From assembly GCF_040610475.1 (NCBI RefSeq), contig NZ_JBEXMJ010000004.1:371388-435387 (forward strand): 64,000 nt of DNA. Reading direction: 5' to 3'. Under the pieces are notes generated by a model. That model was given only the letters and a program-made list of their open reading frames with translations. It made no database searches and was not told the DNA's origin. Shown here piece after piece: positions 17,317 to 27,507 of the stretch. This stretch comes from Actinopolymorpha sp. NPDC004070. Its GTDB lineage: Bacteria; Actinomycetota; Actinomycetes; Propionibacteriales; Actinopolymorphaceae. Made by a program: the position numbers and the translations under genes. Numbering within the stretch: the stretch's first letter is position 1; the number at the start of each line of letters is the position of its first letter.

Positions 17317-18612
17317 ATGCCCATCTCCCGCGACGTACGCCGCCGGGCGGCCGCCGAGCCGGACCGGCCGGCGCTGGTCGGTGCGTCCGGGACGGTCACC
17401 TACGGCGAGCTGGCCGCGCGCGCCGAACGCCGCGCCGAGGTGCTCGCCGCGTCCGGGGTCGCCGCCGGACACCCCGTGGTCTGTGCCGAGCCGGACCCGG
17501 CCGACCTGCTGGCCGCCGTCCTCGCGGCCGACCTGCTGGAGGCGGCCGCCGTGGTAGCCGACCCCGACTGGCCGGACGCCGTAGGCAAAGCCGCCGCGGA
17601 CGCCGCCCGCGCGCTGGTGGACCGGCACGGCACCGCCGTGAGCCTGGTGGTGTTCACCTCCGGCAGCACGGGCACGCCCCGACCGGTGGCTCGCTCCCGC
17701 CGGTCGTGGACGTTCAGCTTCCCGACGTTCTCCGCGCTCACCGGTGTCGGCGCGCAGGACACGGTGCTGGTGCCCGGCCGGCTGTCCGGGAGCCTGTTCC
17801 TGTACGGCGCCCTGCACGCGCTGACGATGGGCGCCGCCGTGCACGCCCTGCCGTCATGGTCCCCCGCCGAGGCTGCCCGGGCCTGCGAGTCCTGCACCGC
17901 CGTGCACCTGGTGCCGGGCATGCTCACCGAACTGCTGGACCGGCTCGACCCGGCCGCCAGCCGGCTGCGCACCGTCGTGTGCGGGGGCGCCCACCTCGCT
18001 CCGGGCGTCCGCAGGGCCGCCGCGGCGGCGGGCATGGAGGTGGTCGACTACTACGGCGCGGCCGAACTCTCCTTCGTGGCGATCCGCAGGCCGGCCCTGC
18101 CGCCGGATCGGTTGCGGCCGTTCCCGGAGGTGACCGTCGACGTCCGCGACGGCGTGGTCTGGGCCCGCGGCCCCTACCTCGCGCTGGGGCTGGACCGCGA
18201 CCCCGACGGGTTCGCCACGGTCGGCGACCACGGCGTACGCCACGACGACGGAACGCTGTCGGTCCTCGGCCGCGGCGACGCGGCGATCACCACCGGTGGT
18301 GCGACCGTCGTCGCCGAGGCGGTCGAACACGTGCTGCGGCAGGTGCCCGGCGTGGCCGAGGTCGCCTGCGTCGGTACGCCCCACCAACGGCTGGGCCAGG
18401 TCGTCGCCGCCGTCGTCGAGCCGCGGCCGGACCGCGCGCCCACCCTCGCCGAGCTGCGGGCGGCCGCGGCGTCCGGACTGCCGGCCACCGACCGGCCACG
18501 GCTCTGGTACGCCGTCGACCGGCTTCCCCGTACCTCCGCCGGCAAGGTCGCGCGAGCCGAGGTCGGCGCCGGCCTGCGCGACGGCACCCTCGGCGCCCGG
18601 GTGCTGACGTGA
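17317..18612 (+). CDS. AMP-forming acyl-CoA synthetase/ligase in the biotin operon
   Basis: A 431-aa adenylate-forming enzyme, shorter than usual acyl-CoA ligases (500+). It has the phosphate loop VVFTSGSTGTPRPVARS (Arg where Lys is common), VDYYGAAELSF, and the C-terminal catalytic Lys in LPRTSAGKVARAEV. It should activate a carboxylic acid as acyl-AMP and probably acyl-CoA. It starts 11 nt after bioY and overlaps the thiolase by 4 nt (GTGA). Given the context, a pimelate-like or biotin-related acid is a reasonable guess, unproven. Confidence 0.85.
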   Translation: MPISRDVRRRAAAEPDRPALVGASGTVTYGELAARAERRAEVLAASGVAAGHPVVCAEPDPADLLAAVLAADLLEAAAVVADPDWPDAVGKAAADAARALVDRHGTAVSLVVFTSGSTGTPRPVARSRRSWTFSFPTFSALTGVGAQDTVLVPGRLSGSLFLYGALHALTMGAAVHALPSWSPAEAARACESCTAVHLVPGMLTELLDRLDPAASRLRTVVCGGAHLAPGVRRAAAAAGMEVVDYYGAAELSFVAIRRPALPPDRLRPFPEVTVDVRDGVVWARGPYLALGLDRDPDGFATVGDHGVRHDDGTLSVLGRGDAAITTGGATVVAEAVEHVLRQVPGVAEVACVGTPHQRLGQVVAAVVEPRPDRAPTLAELRAAAASGLPATDRPRLWYAVDRLPRTSAGKVARAEVGAGLRDGTLGARVLT

Positions 18613-19847
18613 GCGCGGGCGACGTGAGCGCGGTCTCCGGCTCCGGCCCCGTCCTGGTGGCCGCCCGGCGCACACCGCTGGCCACGGCCGGGCGCGGGCT
18701 CGCCGGGCTGCCCGCCGACGAGCTCGCCGCACCGGTGCTGCGCGCCGTCCTGGCCGACATCGGAATCCCCGTCGAACCGGACGCCGAACCGGACGCCGGG
18801 CCGGACGCCGAACAGCACACCGCCGTCGCCGACGTGATCCTCGGCAACACGATGGGTCCCGGCGGGAACGTCGCCCGGGTGGCCGCCCTGCGCGCCGGGC
18901 TCGGCCCGGCGGTGCCCGGCCTGACGGTCGACCGCCAGTGCGGCAGCGGCCTGGAGGCGGTGACGCTGGCGGCTGGTCAGGTGCGGGCGGGCCGGGGAGA
19001 CCTGTACCTCGCCGGCGGGGTGGAGAGTGCGTCGACGGCACCGGTGCGCGCGTGGCGGCCGGCAACCCCGGGCGGGGCACCACGACCGTACGACCGTGCG
19101 CCGTTCGCTCCCCCGCCGTACGCCGACCCGGAGATGGGCGCGGCGGCCGACCTGGTGGCCCGCGAGGCCGGTGTCGGGCGGGAGCGCCAGGACGCCTACG
19201 CCGCGCGCAGCCACGCCCGCGCGGTGGCGGCCGCGGCTGCCGGGAGGTTCGCCGCGGAGCTCGTCCCGCTGGCCGGCTGCGACCGCGACGACCGCCCGCG
19301 GGCCGGGCTGGACGTGACCCGGCTGGCCCGGCTGCGGCCGGCCTTCGTCCCCGAAAGCGACGGAGGCACCGTCACCGCGGGCAACTCCTGCGGGATCAAC
19401 GACGGTGCGGCCGCCGTCGCGGTCGTGTCCGAGCGCCTGCGCGCCGCCCGCGGCTGGGCCGGACTGCGCCTGGTCGACTGGGCGTGCACCGGCACCGATC
19501 CCGGCCGGCCCGGACTGGGACCGGTGTCCGCCGTACGCACGCTGCTGGACCGGCAGGGCCTCAAGCTCGCCGACGTCGGCGCGATCGAGCTCGTGGAGGC
19601 GTTCGCCGGCCAGGTCCTCGCCTGCGCCGACGCCCTCGACCTGGACCCGGAACGGATCTGCCCGGACGGGGGTGCGCTGGCGCTCGGCCACCCGTGGGGC
19701 GCGAGCGGCGCGGTCGTCCTGGTGCGGCTGTTCTCGCGGATGGTGCGCGCGGACGGCCCCGACCTAGGGCTGGCCGCGGTCGCGGTCGGGGGCGGGATGG
19801 GACTGGCCGCGCTGGTGGCCAGGGTGCCTGCCGGGAGCCGGCCGTGA
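18609..19847 (+). CDS. Thiolase family protein lacking the second catalytic Cys
   Basis: A 412-aa thiolase-fold protein starting at the GTG that overlaps the ligase stop. The nucleophile Cys is present in VDRQCGSGLEAV (about residue 111), and the His in GHPWGASGA. The usual C-terminal C-x-GGG motif reads AVGGGMG (gcg gtc ggg ggc ggg), so the acid/base Cys is Ala. GNSCGINDGAAA is otherwise normal. A full thiolase reaction is therefore doubtful; cleavage, transfer or a structural role is possible. The 4-nt overlap with bioM indicates one coupled operon. Confidence 0.87.
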   Translation: MSAGDVSAVSGSGPVLVAARRTPLATAGRGLAGLPADELAAPVLRAVLADIGIPVEPDAEPDAGPDAEQHTAVADVILGNTMGPGGNVARVAALRAGLGPAVPGLTVDRQCGSGLEAVTLAAGQVRAGRGDLYLAGGVESASTAPVRAWRPATPGGAPRPYDRAPFAPPPYADPEMGAAADLVAREAGVGRERQDAYAARSHARAVAAAAAGRFAAELVPLAGCDRDDRPRAGLDVTRLARLRPAFVPESDGGTVTAGNSCGINDGAAAVAVVSERLRAARGWAGLRLVDWACTGTDPGRPGLGPVSAVRTLLDRQGLKLADVGAIELVEAFAGQVLACADALDLDPERICPDGGALALGHPWGASGAVVLVRLFSRMVRADGPDLGLAAVAVGGGMGLAALVARVPAGSRP

Positions 19848-20518
19848 TCGAACTCCGCGGCGTCTCCCATCGCTACGGCTCCCGGACGGTGCTGTCCGGG
19901 CTGGACCTCGAACTCTCCGAGCGCCGCATCGGCGTGGTCGGCGCCAACGGCTCGGGCAAGTCGACGTTCGCCCGGCTGCTCAACGGCCTGGTGCTGCCGA
20001 CCCGCGGGCAGGTGCTGGTGGACGGCTACGACACGCGGACGGCAGGGCGCGAGGTGCGCCGCCGGGTCGGGTTCGTGTTCACCGACCCGGACGCCCAGGT
20101 CGTGATGCCCACCGTGGCCGAGGACGTCGCGTTCGGGCTGCGCCGGTCCGGGCTGTCCCGGGCCCAGATCGCCGAGCGGGTGGACGCGACGCTTTCGGCG
20201 TACGGACTCAGCGAGTACGCCGACCACCCGGCCCACCTGCTCTCCGGCGGGCAGACCCAGCTGCTGGCGCTGGCCGGCGTCCTGGTCACCGAACCCGGCA
20301 CGCTGGTCTGCGACGAGCCGACCACGCTGCTCGACCTGCGCAACGCGCGGATGGTCACCGAACTGCTGGCCTCGCTGCCTCAGCGGGTCGTCCTCGTCAC
20401 CCACCACCTGCAGCTGCTGGACGGGTTCGACCGGGTGCTGGTGCTGCACGAGGGCCGGGTGGCCGCGGACACCGATCCGGCGTCGGCGGTCGCGGCGTAC
20501 GAGGAGCTGCTCGCGTGA
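19844..20518 (+). CDS. bioM: Biotin ECF transporter ATPase BioM
   Basis: A 224-aa ABC ATPase: Walker A GANGSGKST near residues 31-39, signature LSGGQTQLLALAGVL and Walker B LVCDEPTTLLD. It is the energising subunit for BioY/BioN. GTG start overlaps the thiolase stop, and its own stop overlaps bioN by 4 nt. Confidence 0.9.
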   Translation: MIELRGVSHRYGSRTVLSGLDLELSERRIGVVGANGSGKSTFARLLNGLVLPTRGQVLVDGYDTRTAGREVRRRVGFVFTDPDAQVVMPTVAEDVAFGLRRSGLSRAQIAERVDATLSAYGLSEYADHPAHLLSGGQTQLLALAGVLVTEPGTLVCDEPTTLLDLRNARMVTELLASLPQRVVLVTHHLQLLDGFDRVLVLHEGRVAADTDPASAVAAYEELLA

Positions 20519-21150
20519 GCGCGTCCTCGGCCTCCGGCACGCTCGGGTTGTACCAGCCGGGCGGCTCACTGCTGCACCGCGCGCCGGCCGGGGCGAAGCT
20601 CGCCGGCCTGGCGGTGGCCGCCGTCGGTGTCCTGCGGATCACTACCGTGCCGGCCCTCGCGCTGGCGTTCGCGGTGACGTTGCTGGCCGCCGGGCTCGCC
20701 CGGATCCCGTGGCGGGTGGGTCTCGCGCAGCTGCGGCCGGTGCTGTGGTTCGCGGTGCCGCTGCTGGCGTTCCAGTGGGTCACCGCCGGTCCGCACCGGG
20801 CGGTGCTGGTCGTGGGTCAGCTGCTCCTGATGGTCACGCTGGCCGCGCTGGTCACCCTCACCACCAGGGTGTCGGCGATGCTGGACGCGTTCGAGGCGTG
20901 CCTGCGGCCGCTGCGGCGGGTGGGGGTGAGCCCGGCACGGGTGGGGCTGGTGCTCGCGCTGACGGTGCGCTGCGTACCTCTGGTCGCGCAGACGTTCGCC
21001 GAGACCCGGGAGGCCCAGCGCGCCCGCGGCCTGGAGCGCAGCCCGGCCGCGCTGATCGTCCCGCTGGTCATCCGGCTGCTCAAACGGGCCGACGCGATCG
21101 GTGAGGCGCTGGCCGCCCGCGGCGTCGAGGACGACCCCGAGGACCGATGA
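20515..21150 (+). CDS. bioN: Biotin ECF transporter membrane component BioN
   Basis: A 211-aa CbiQ/EcfT-type membrane protein. It has AGAKLAGLAV near the N-terminus, four to five hydrophobic helices, and the conserved Arg-containing coupling motif ETREAQRARGLE plus EALAARG, which dock on the ATPase. It completes the bioY-M-N transporter. Its stop codon lies inside an 18-bp repeat. Confidence 0.9.
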   Translation: MSASSASGTLGLYQPGGSLLHRAPAGAKLAGLAVAAVGVLRITTVPALALAFAVTLLAAGLARIPWRVGLAQLRPVLWFAVPLLAFQWVTAGPHRAVLVVGQLLLMVTLAALVTLTTRVSAMLDAFEACLRPLRRVGVSPARVGLVLALTVRCVPLVAQTFAETREAQRARGLERSPAALIVPLVIRLLKRADAIGEALAARGVEDDPEDR

Positions 21151-21179
21151 CACCGACGACACCGATGACACCGACGACC
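21144..21179. repeat. 18-bp tandem repeat over the bioN stop
   Basis: Two units, ccgatgacaccgacgaca and ccgatgacaccgacgacc, with a 9-bp sub-period. The bioN TGA (21148-21150) lies in the first unit and is repeated in frame in the second. Confidence 0.75.
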
Positions 21180-21192
21180 GGGATGACCCTCG

Positions 21193-22041
21193 TCAGGCCG
21201 GTGGCGGCTCCGCCCGGGTGAGGTACGCCGCAACTCCCTCCCGGGTGGCGCCGAGTTGCTCGGAGATCGACCACGCCGCGGCGACGACCAGCGGGGCGTA
21301 CTCCTCCATGCGTTCCTCCGGCATCCGCCCGGCCGGCGCGGAGACACTGAGCGAGGCGACCGGCAGGTCGGCACCGTCGAAGACGGCCGCGGCGACGGTG
21401 CGGATCCCCGACGTGCGCTCGGCCCGGGAGAAGGCGACGTTGCGCCGGCGGATGCCGACCAGTTGCTTGCGCAGCACGTCCGGCTCGGCGGCCTCGCCCG
21501 GTGCGCCGGGCCGGGTCGCGGCCGTGAACGGCCGGGCGAGCACCAGCTCCTGCACGTCGTACGGCAGTGCGGCGAGCAGCACCTTGCCGGGCGCGCCGAG
21601 AAGCAGCGGGATCGGGGCGCCGAACTCGGTGTAGGTACGCCGAAGTGGCTGCCGGCTCTCCACCTGGTCGATGACCGCGCGTTCGCGGGTGGGCAGGAGC
21701 ACGTGCAGGCCGACCGTCTCGTCCACGTCGTCGCGCAGCCGGGTCATCACCGGCCGGGCGGCGTCGAGGACGCTGGCCGGTGCGGCGCCGACCCTGGCCA
21801 GCCGCAGCAGCAGCGGGCCGAGCGCGTAGCGGCGGTCGCGGGACTGGCGTACCAGGCCGTTGTCCTGCAGCGCGCTGAGCAACCGGTGGGTGGTGCTCGT
21901 CGACAGCCCGGTGCGGCGCGCGATGTCGCTGATGCCGAGCTCGGGATGCGCGGTGTCGAAGCACCGCAGGATGGTGACGGCGCGGTCGATGGACTGGACG
22001 CCGCGGCGCCGCCCGGACGTCATGGATGTCCCGGAGGTCAT
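21193..22041 (-). CDS. IclR family transcriptional regulator
   Basis: A 282-aa regulator with an N-terminal winged helix (QSIDRAVTILRCF, then GISDIARRTGLSTSTTHRLLSALQDNGLV) and a C-terminal effector domain (GAPIPLLLGAPGKVLLAALP, then ERTSGIRTVAAAVFDG). The frame extends upstream to 22182 but the codons there lose the GC-rich third positions, so I choose ATG 22041; ATG 22023 is equally possible. It is divergent from the LLM oxidoreductase and may control it. Effector unknown. Confidence 0.88.
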   Translation of the reverse strand: MTSGTSMTSGRRRGVQSIDRAVTILRCFDTAHPELGISDIARRTGLSTSTTHRLLSALQDNGLVRQSRDRRYALGPLLLRLARVGAAPASVLDAARPVMTRLRDDVDETVGLHVLLPTRERAVIDQVESRQPLRRTYTEFGAPIPLLLGAPGKVLLAALPYDVQELVLARPFTAATRPGAPGEAAEPDVLRKQLVGIRRRNVAFSRAERTSGIRTVAAAVFDGADLPVASLSVSAPAGRMPEERMEEYAPLVVAAAWSISEQLGATREGVAAYLTRAEPPPA

Positions 22042-22378
22042 TGAGGTGGTGGACGTCTCGGTGGCCGGGCCTGGTTCGTTCGGCGAATCCTCACGATTCG
22101 TTGACCTCACCCTTCCGGCGGTGCGTAGGTCACGGGGTTTCGAATTGCGAGCGATTATCCCACTTGGCGGCATTACCGGCATCGTTTCCGGCGATGGCCA
22201 TCACCGGCCGCGACCACCTCCTGCCGAGCCGTACCCGCCGGGCGGGGCGTCGGCGTGGGAGCCGAACACGGACTCGCGGGCGGACCGGCCGGCTCGCGCG
22301 CCTCGCCCGTAAGCCCGCCGGGGGCTAATCTGCGAGCGCGAACCCCGCAGAGCCCCGGGGGCGGTGAGAGGAGCCGGC
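22042..22378. promoter_or_regulatory. Divergent region between iclR-type gene and LLM gene
   Basis: Contains the perfect inverted repeat cgaatc-ctcac-gattcg (22084-22100), a candidate operator next to the regulator start, and TAATCT (22326-22331), a likely -10 for the LLM gene with a leader of about 41 nt. The remainder shows no genes. Confidence 0.4.
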
Positions 22379-23311
22379 GTGCACGTAGGTCTGATTCTGC
22401 CGATGGGTGACGAGCAGGAGCCCGGAGTGCCCCGCGGCTACGCCGGCATCCGCGATCTCGCCGTCCATGCCGAGGCGCAGGGCCTGGACTCTCTCTGGGT
22501 CTACGACCACCTCGTCGGTGACTCCGTCGACGACGGTGCCGGGTCTCCCTGGGAGGCCTGGACCATTCTCACCGCGCTGGCCGAGGCCACTTCGACCGTC
22601 CGCCTGGGCGCTCTGGTCCTGTGCACGGCGTTCCGTCCGCCCGGCGTGCTGGCCCGGATGGCCGACACGCTGCAGGAGGTCAGCGGCGGCCGGCTTGTCC
22701 TCGGCGTCGGCGCGGGGTGGCACGAGCCGGAGTTCCAGGCCTTCGATCTGCCCTTCGACCACCGGGTGGGCCGGTTCGACGAGGCGCTGCAGATCATCAC
22801 CACGATGCTGCGCAGCGGGCGGGCTACGTTCTCCGGTGAATACCACCGGGTGCAGGACGCGCCGGTGCGCGACCGGCCCGATCGTCCGGTGCCGCCGGTG
22901 CTGGTCGCGGGCGTCCGGCCGCGGATGCTCGGTCTCGCCGCGCAGTACGCCGACCTGTGGAACCTCGCGTGGTTCGGCCTGCCCGGCGACCGCTTCCGCC
23001 AGGCCAACGCCGCCCTCGACCAGGCCTGCCGCGACATCGGCCGCGACCCGGCCACCCTGGCCCGCACCGCCGGTGTGCAGGTGGCCGCGCCGACCGCCGC
23101 CAACGCCGAGGAGAAGCCAGAGCGGCTGATCCGCGGTGACGTGGACGACGTGGCCGCGGCGTTCGCCGCTTGGGAGGCCGAGGGGGTCTCGGAGCTGATC
23201 TGCTCACCGGACCCGGCCGACGCCGACACGGTGACGTTGATCGCCGACGCCTGCGCGCGGTATCGCGAGAACGCCGGCCGTGCGACCGGCAGTCCTGCGG
23301 AGGCGCGGTAG
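22379..23311 (+). CDS. LLM class F420-dependent oxidoreductase
   Basis: A 310-aa luciferase-like monooxygenase fold protein: VHVGLILPM at the N-terminus, GLDSLWVYDHL, VGAGWHEPEFQAFDLPF, and VLVAGVRPRMLGLAAQYADLWN. These actinobacterial TIM-barrel enzymes commonly use F420; cofactor choice here is inference. The GTG start has GAGAGGAG 6 nt upstream. An upstream in-frame GTG overlaps that ribosome site and is rejected. Substrate unknown. Confidence 0.88.
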   Translation: MHVGLILPMGDEQEPGVPRGYAGIRDLAVHAEAQGLDSLWVYDHLVGDSVDDGAGSPWEAWTILTALAEATSTVRLGALVLCTAFRPPGVLARMADTLQEVSGGRLVLGVGAGWHEPEFQAFDLPFDHRVGRFDEALQIITTMLRSGRATFSGEYHRVQDAPVRDRPDRPVPPVLVAGVRPRMLGLAAQYADLWNLAWFGLPGDRFRQANAALDQACRDIGRDPATLARTAGVQVAAPTAANAEEKPERLIRGDVDDVAAAFAAWEAEGVSELICSPDPADADTVTLIADACARYRENAGRATGSPAEAR

Positions 23312-23352
23312 CAGCCGCGACGGCGCGGGCGTGACGATCCGGGCGTGATGGT

Positions 23353-24174
23353 TCAGGCAGTCCGGTCCGGCTCGGCCGACGGGGCCGGCGGGTCCGGCTC
23401 GATGAGCCGCAGCCGGACGGCTCGGAACCGTTCCGGCGTCGCCCGCAGCACGGCGAGCTTGGGATCGGGCACGTCCAGGTGCGGGCCGGTCACCAGCGCC
23501 CGCAGCGGTGCCAGTCTCGGGTCCTGCAGCACCTGGCCCACGGCCCTGCGGTCACCGCCGACGACCACGGCCGCCAGGTCGGACAGGTGCGGCAGCACCA
23601 CCCGGGCCGCCACGTCCGCCGCCGCGGCGAACGCCTCCCTGGCCTGCTTCTCCCGGCGCCGGGCGAAGCGCTGCTGCGACCAGCCGCCGGCGGCGGTGCG
23701 GCCCTGCACCAGTCGCGAACCGACCTTCGACGTCCGCAGCACCGCGCCGTCGAACACCCCCGCGGCGTAGCCGCCCATCCGCACCAGCACGACGCCGACC
23801 GTGCGCTCGCGCGTCGCGTGCGCGACCAGCCCGGCGTACGGCGGCGCGGGATCCGAACCGCCCGGCGGCACCAGGGGCGGGAACGGCACGTCGCCCTCCA
23901 CCCGGGCACCGTCGGCGGCGTACACCGTCACCGAGGTGCCGTCGGCCGACACCTCGACCGACCCTCCGGCCGAGCACTCGCCCGCCGGCGCGTCCGCACC
24001 ACCGGAGCCAGCCGCCGGTCCGCCGTGCCGGGTGAGAAAACCCGCCAGCCAACGGTCGAGCCGTTCAGGCCCGACGGTCAGCTCGCGGGTGGTTTCCCCT
24101 ACGCCGGAAGCCGGCCCGGAAGCCGGTCCGGAGACCGGTTCCGAAGCCGCGTCAGACGTTGAAGCCGAGGGCAC
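23353..24174 (-). CDS. acVLRF1 family peptidyl-tRNA hydrolase
   Basis: A 273-aa protein of the actinobacterial VLRF1 family, related in fold to release factor eRF1 and yeast Vms1. The hallmark run is KVGSRLVQGRTAAGGWSQQR followed by FARRR, with the Gln expected to act in releasing nascent chains from tRNA on stalled ribosomes. A DDxxVG-like end region (DLAAVVVGGDRRAV) also fits. Low-complexity Gly/Ser/Ala stretches occur near 10-25 and 48-68. The GTG start overlaps the 3' end of sufT by 23 nt; no later in-frame start precedes the conserved part. Confidence 0.8.
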   Translation of the reverse strand: MPSASTSDAASEPVSGPASGPASGVGETTRELTVGPERLDRWLAGFLTRHGGPAAGSGGADAPAGECSAGGSVEVSADGTSVTVYAADGARVEGDVPFPPLVPPGGSDPAPPYAGLVAHATRERTVGVVLVRMGGYAAGVFDGAVLRTSKVGSRLVQGRTAAGGWSQQRFARRREKQAREAFAAAADVAARVVLPHLSDLAAVVVGGDRRAVGQVLQDPRLAPLRALVTGPHLDVPDPKLAVLRATPERFRAVRLRLIEPDPPAPSAEPDRTA

Positions 24175-24475
24175 GCAGCTGTTCCCGACCCTCGTCGGTG
24201 ATCTTGTCCGGGCCCCACGGCGGCATCCAGACCCAGTTGATCCGGAACGCCTGCACGATGCCGTCGAGGGCGACCTGCGTCTGGTCCTCGATCACGTCGG
24301 TCAGGGGACACGCGGCCGAGGTCAGGGTCATGTCGATGGTCGCCACGCCCTCGTCGTCCAGGCTCACGCCGTACACCAGGCCGAGGTCGACGACGTTGAT
24401 GCCCAGTTCCGGGTCGACGACGTCCTTCATCGCCTCGAGCAGGTCGTCCTCGCTCGTCTTCACGGCCTCGCTCAT
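24152..24475 (-). CDS. sufT: SufT/MIP18-type iron-sulfur assembly factor
   Basis: A 107-aa DUF59-domain protein: DVVDPELGINVVDLGLVYGV and LTSAACPLTDVIEDQ, whose Cys is the conserved reactive or cluster-contacting residue, ending in WGPDKITDEGREQLRALGF. It helps mature iron-sulfur proteins. It is the last gene of the suf operon and overlaps sufU by 4 nt (ATGA). Confidence 0.92.
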   Translation of the reverse strand: MSEAVKTSEDDLLEAMKDVVDPELGINVVDLGLVYGVSLDDEGVATIDMTLTSAACPLTDVIEDQTQVALDGIVQAFRINWVWMPPWGPDKITDEGREQLRALGFNV

Positions 24476-25029
24476 CGGCCGGCTCCCTTCTCGTCGTTGT
24501 TCTCGTCGCCTGTGTGCTGGTCGCCGGCACCGGCTGCCGCCGTCGCGCCGGACGCGCCCTGCGTGCCCACGCCGTCCGGCTGGTCCGCCTGCGCCTTCGC
24601 GGTCGCGTCCTTCCACGCCATCCAGGACAGCAACGCGCACTTGATCCGGGCGGGGTACTTGGACACGCCGGCGAACGCGATACCGTCCTCCAGCACGTCC
24701 TCGTCGGGCTCGAGCTGCCCCTTGGACTGCATCAGCGTGAGGAACTCGTCGTGCAGCCGCAAGGCTTCCTTGACGGTCTTGCCGTTCACCAGGTCGTACA
24801 GCACCGACGCCGACGCCTGACTGATCGAGCACCCCATGCTGTCGTACGACACGTCGGCGATCTTCGCGTCGGTCCCCTCCCCCTCGAGGTGCACGCGCAG
24901 CGTCACCTCGTCACCGCAGGTGGGGTTGACGTGGTAAGCCTCGGCCTCGAACGGCTCCCGCAGGCCCTTGCCGTGCGGGTTCTTGTAGTGGTCCAGGATG
25001 ATGTCCTGGTACAACGCCTCGACCTGCAT
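24472..25029 (-). CDS. sufU: SufU iron-sulfur assembly scaffold / sulfur acceptor
   Basis: A 185-aa SufU: YQDIILDHYKNPHGKG, then NPTCGDEVTL, YDSMGCSISQASAS and ARIKCALLSWMAWKDA, giving the three conserved Cys and the Asp that bind zinc. It accepts persulfide sulfur from SufS. The ~30-residue Gly/Ala/Asp-rich C-terminal tail is an extension. ATG at 25029 starts the conserved protein (MQVEALYQDI). Confidence 0.93.
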   Translation of the reverse strand: MQVEALYQDIILDHYKNPHGKGLREPFEAEAYHVNPTCGDEVTLRVHLEGEGTDAKIADVSYDSMGCSISQASASVLYDLVNGKTVKEALRLHDEFLTLMQSKGQLEPDEDVLEDGIAFAGVSKYPARIKCALLSWMAWKDATAKAQADQPDGVGTQGASGATAAAGAGDQHTGDENNDEKGAGR

Positions 25030-25058
25030 CAGGTCAGCACCGTCCTGTCGTTCCGCTG

Positions 25059-27145
<2,087 letters not shown>

Positions 27146-27171
27146 GGATTCAGGCTCCAGTTCTTGCGGGG

Positions 27172-27507
27172 TCAGGCTTGGGAGTTGAGCGGGTGGTGGA
27201 CGTCGACCAGCACGTCGTCGCCGTCGATCTTCACGGGGTAGACCGGCACCGGCTCGGTGGCCGGCAGTCCGGTCGGGGTGCCGGAGTTCAGGTCGAACCG
27301 CGAGCCGTGCAGCCAGCACTCGATCTCGCCGTCCTCGACCTCGCCCTCCGACAACGCCACCTCCGCGTGCGAGCAGACGTCGTGGATCGCGTGGATGTCG
27401 CCCTCGCTGCTGCGCACGACCGCGACGGGCACGCCGTCGACGACGACGGGGACCGCACCGGTCTCCGGCAGGTCGGCCAGCGGGCAGGCGCGAACGTAGT
27501 CGGTCAC
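27172..27507 (-). CDS. Rieske-type ferredoxin in the suf operon
   Basis: A 111-aa small ferredoxin with the Rieske ligands in DVCSHAEVALSEG and IECWLHGSRFDL (C-x-H and C-x2-H) holding a 2Fe-2S cluster. It probably delivers electrons for cluster assembly. GTG start with AGGAGG upstream, overlapping sufD by 4 nt. Its place between sufD and sufC is recalled from other actinomycetes. Confidence 0.9.
   Translation of the reverse strand: MTDYVRACPLADLPETGAVPVVVDGVPVAVVRSSEGDIHAIHDVCSHAEVALSEGEVEDGEIECWLHGSRFDLNSGTPTGLPATEPVPVYPVKIDGDDVLVDVHHPLNSQA

Noticed and set aside
22042..22182. Longer IclR start at 22182
   Set aside because: Third codon positions lose their GC bias and a palindrome lies inside, so the stretch looks non-coding.
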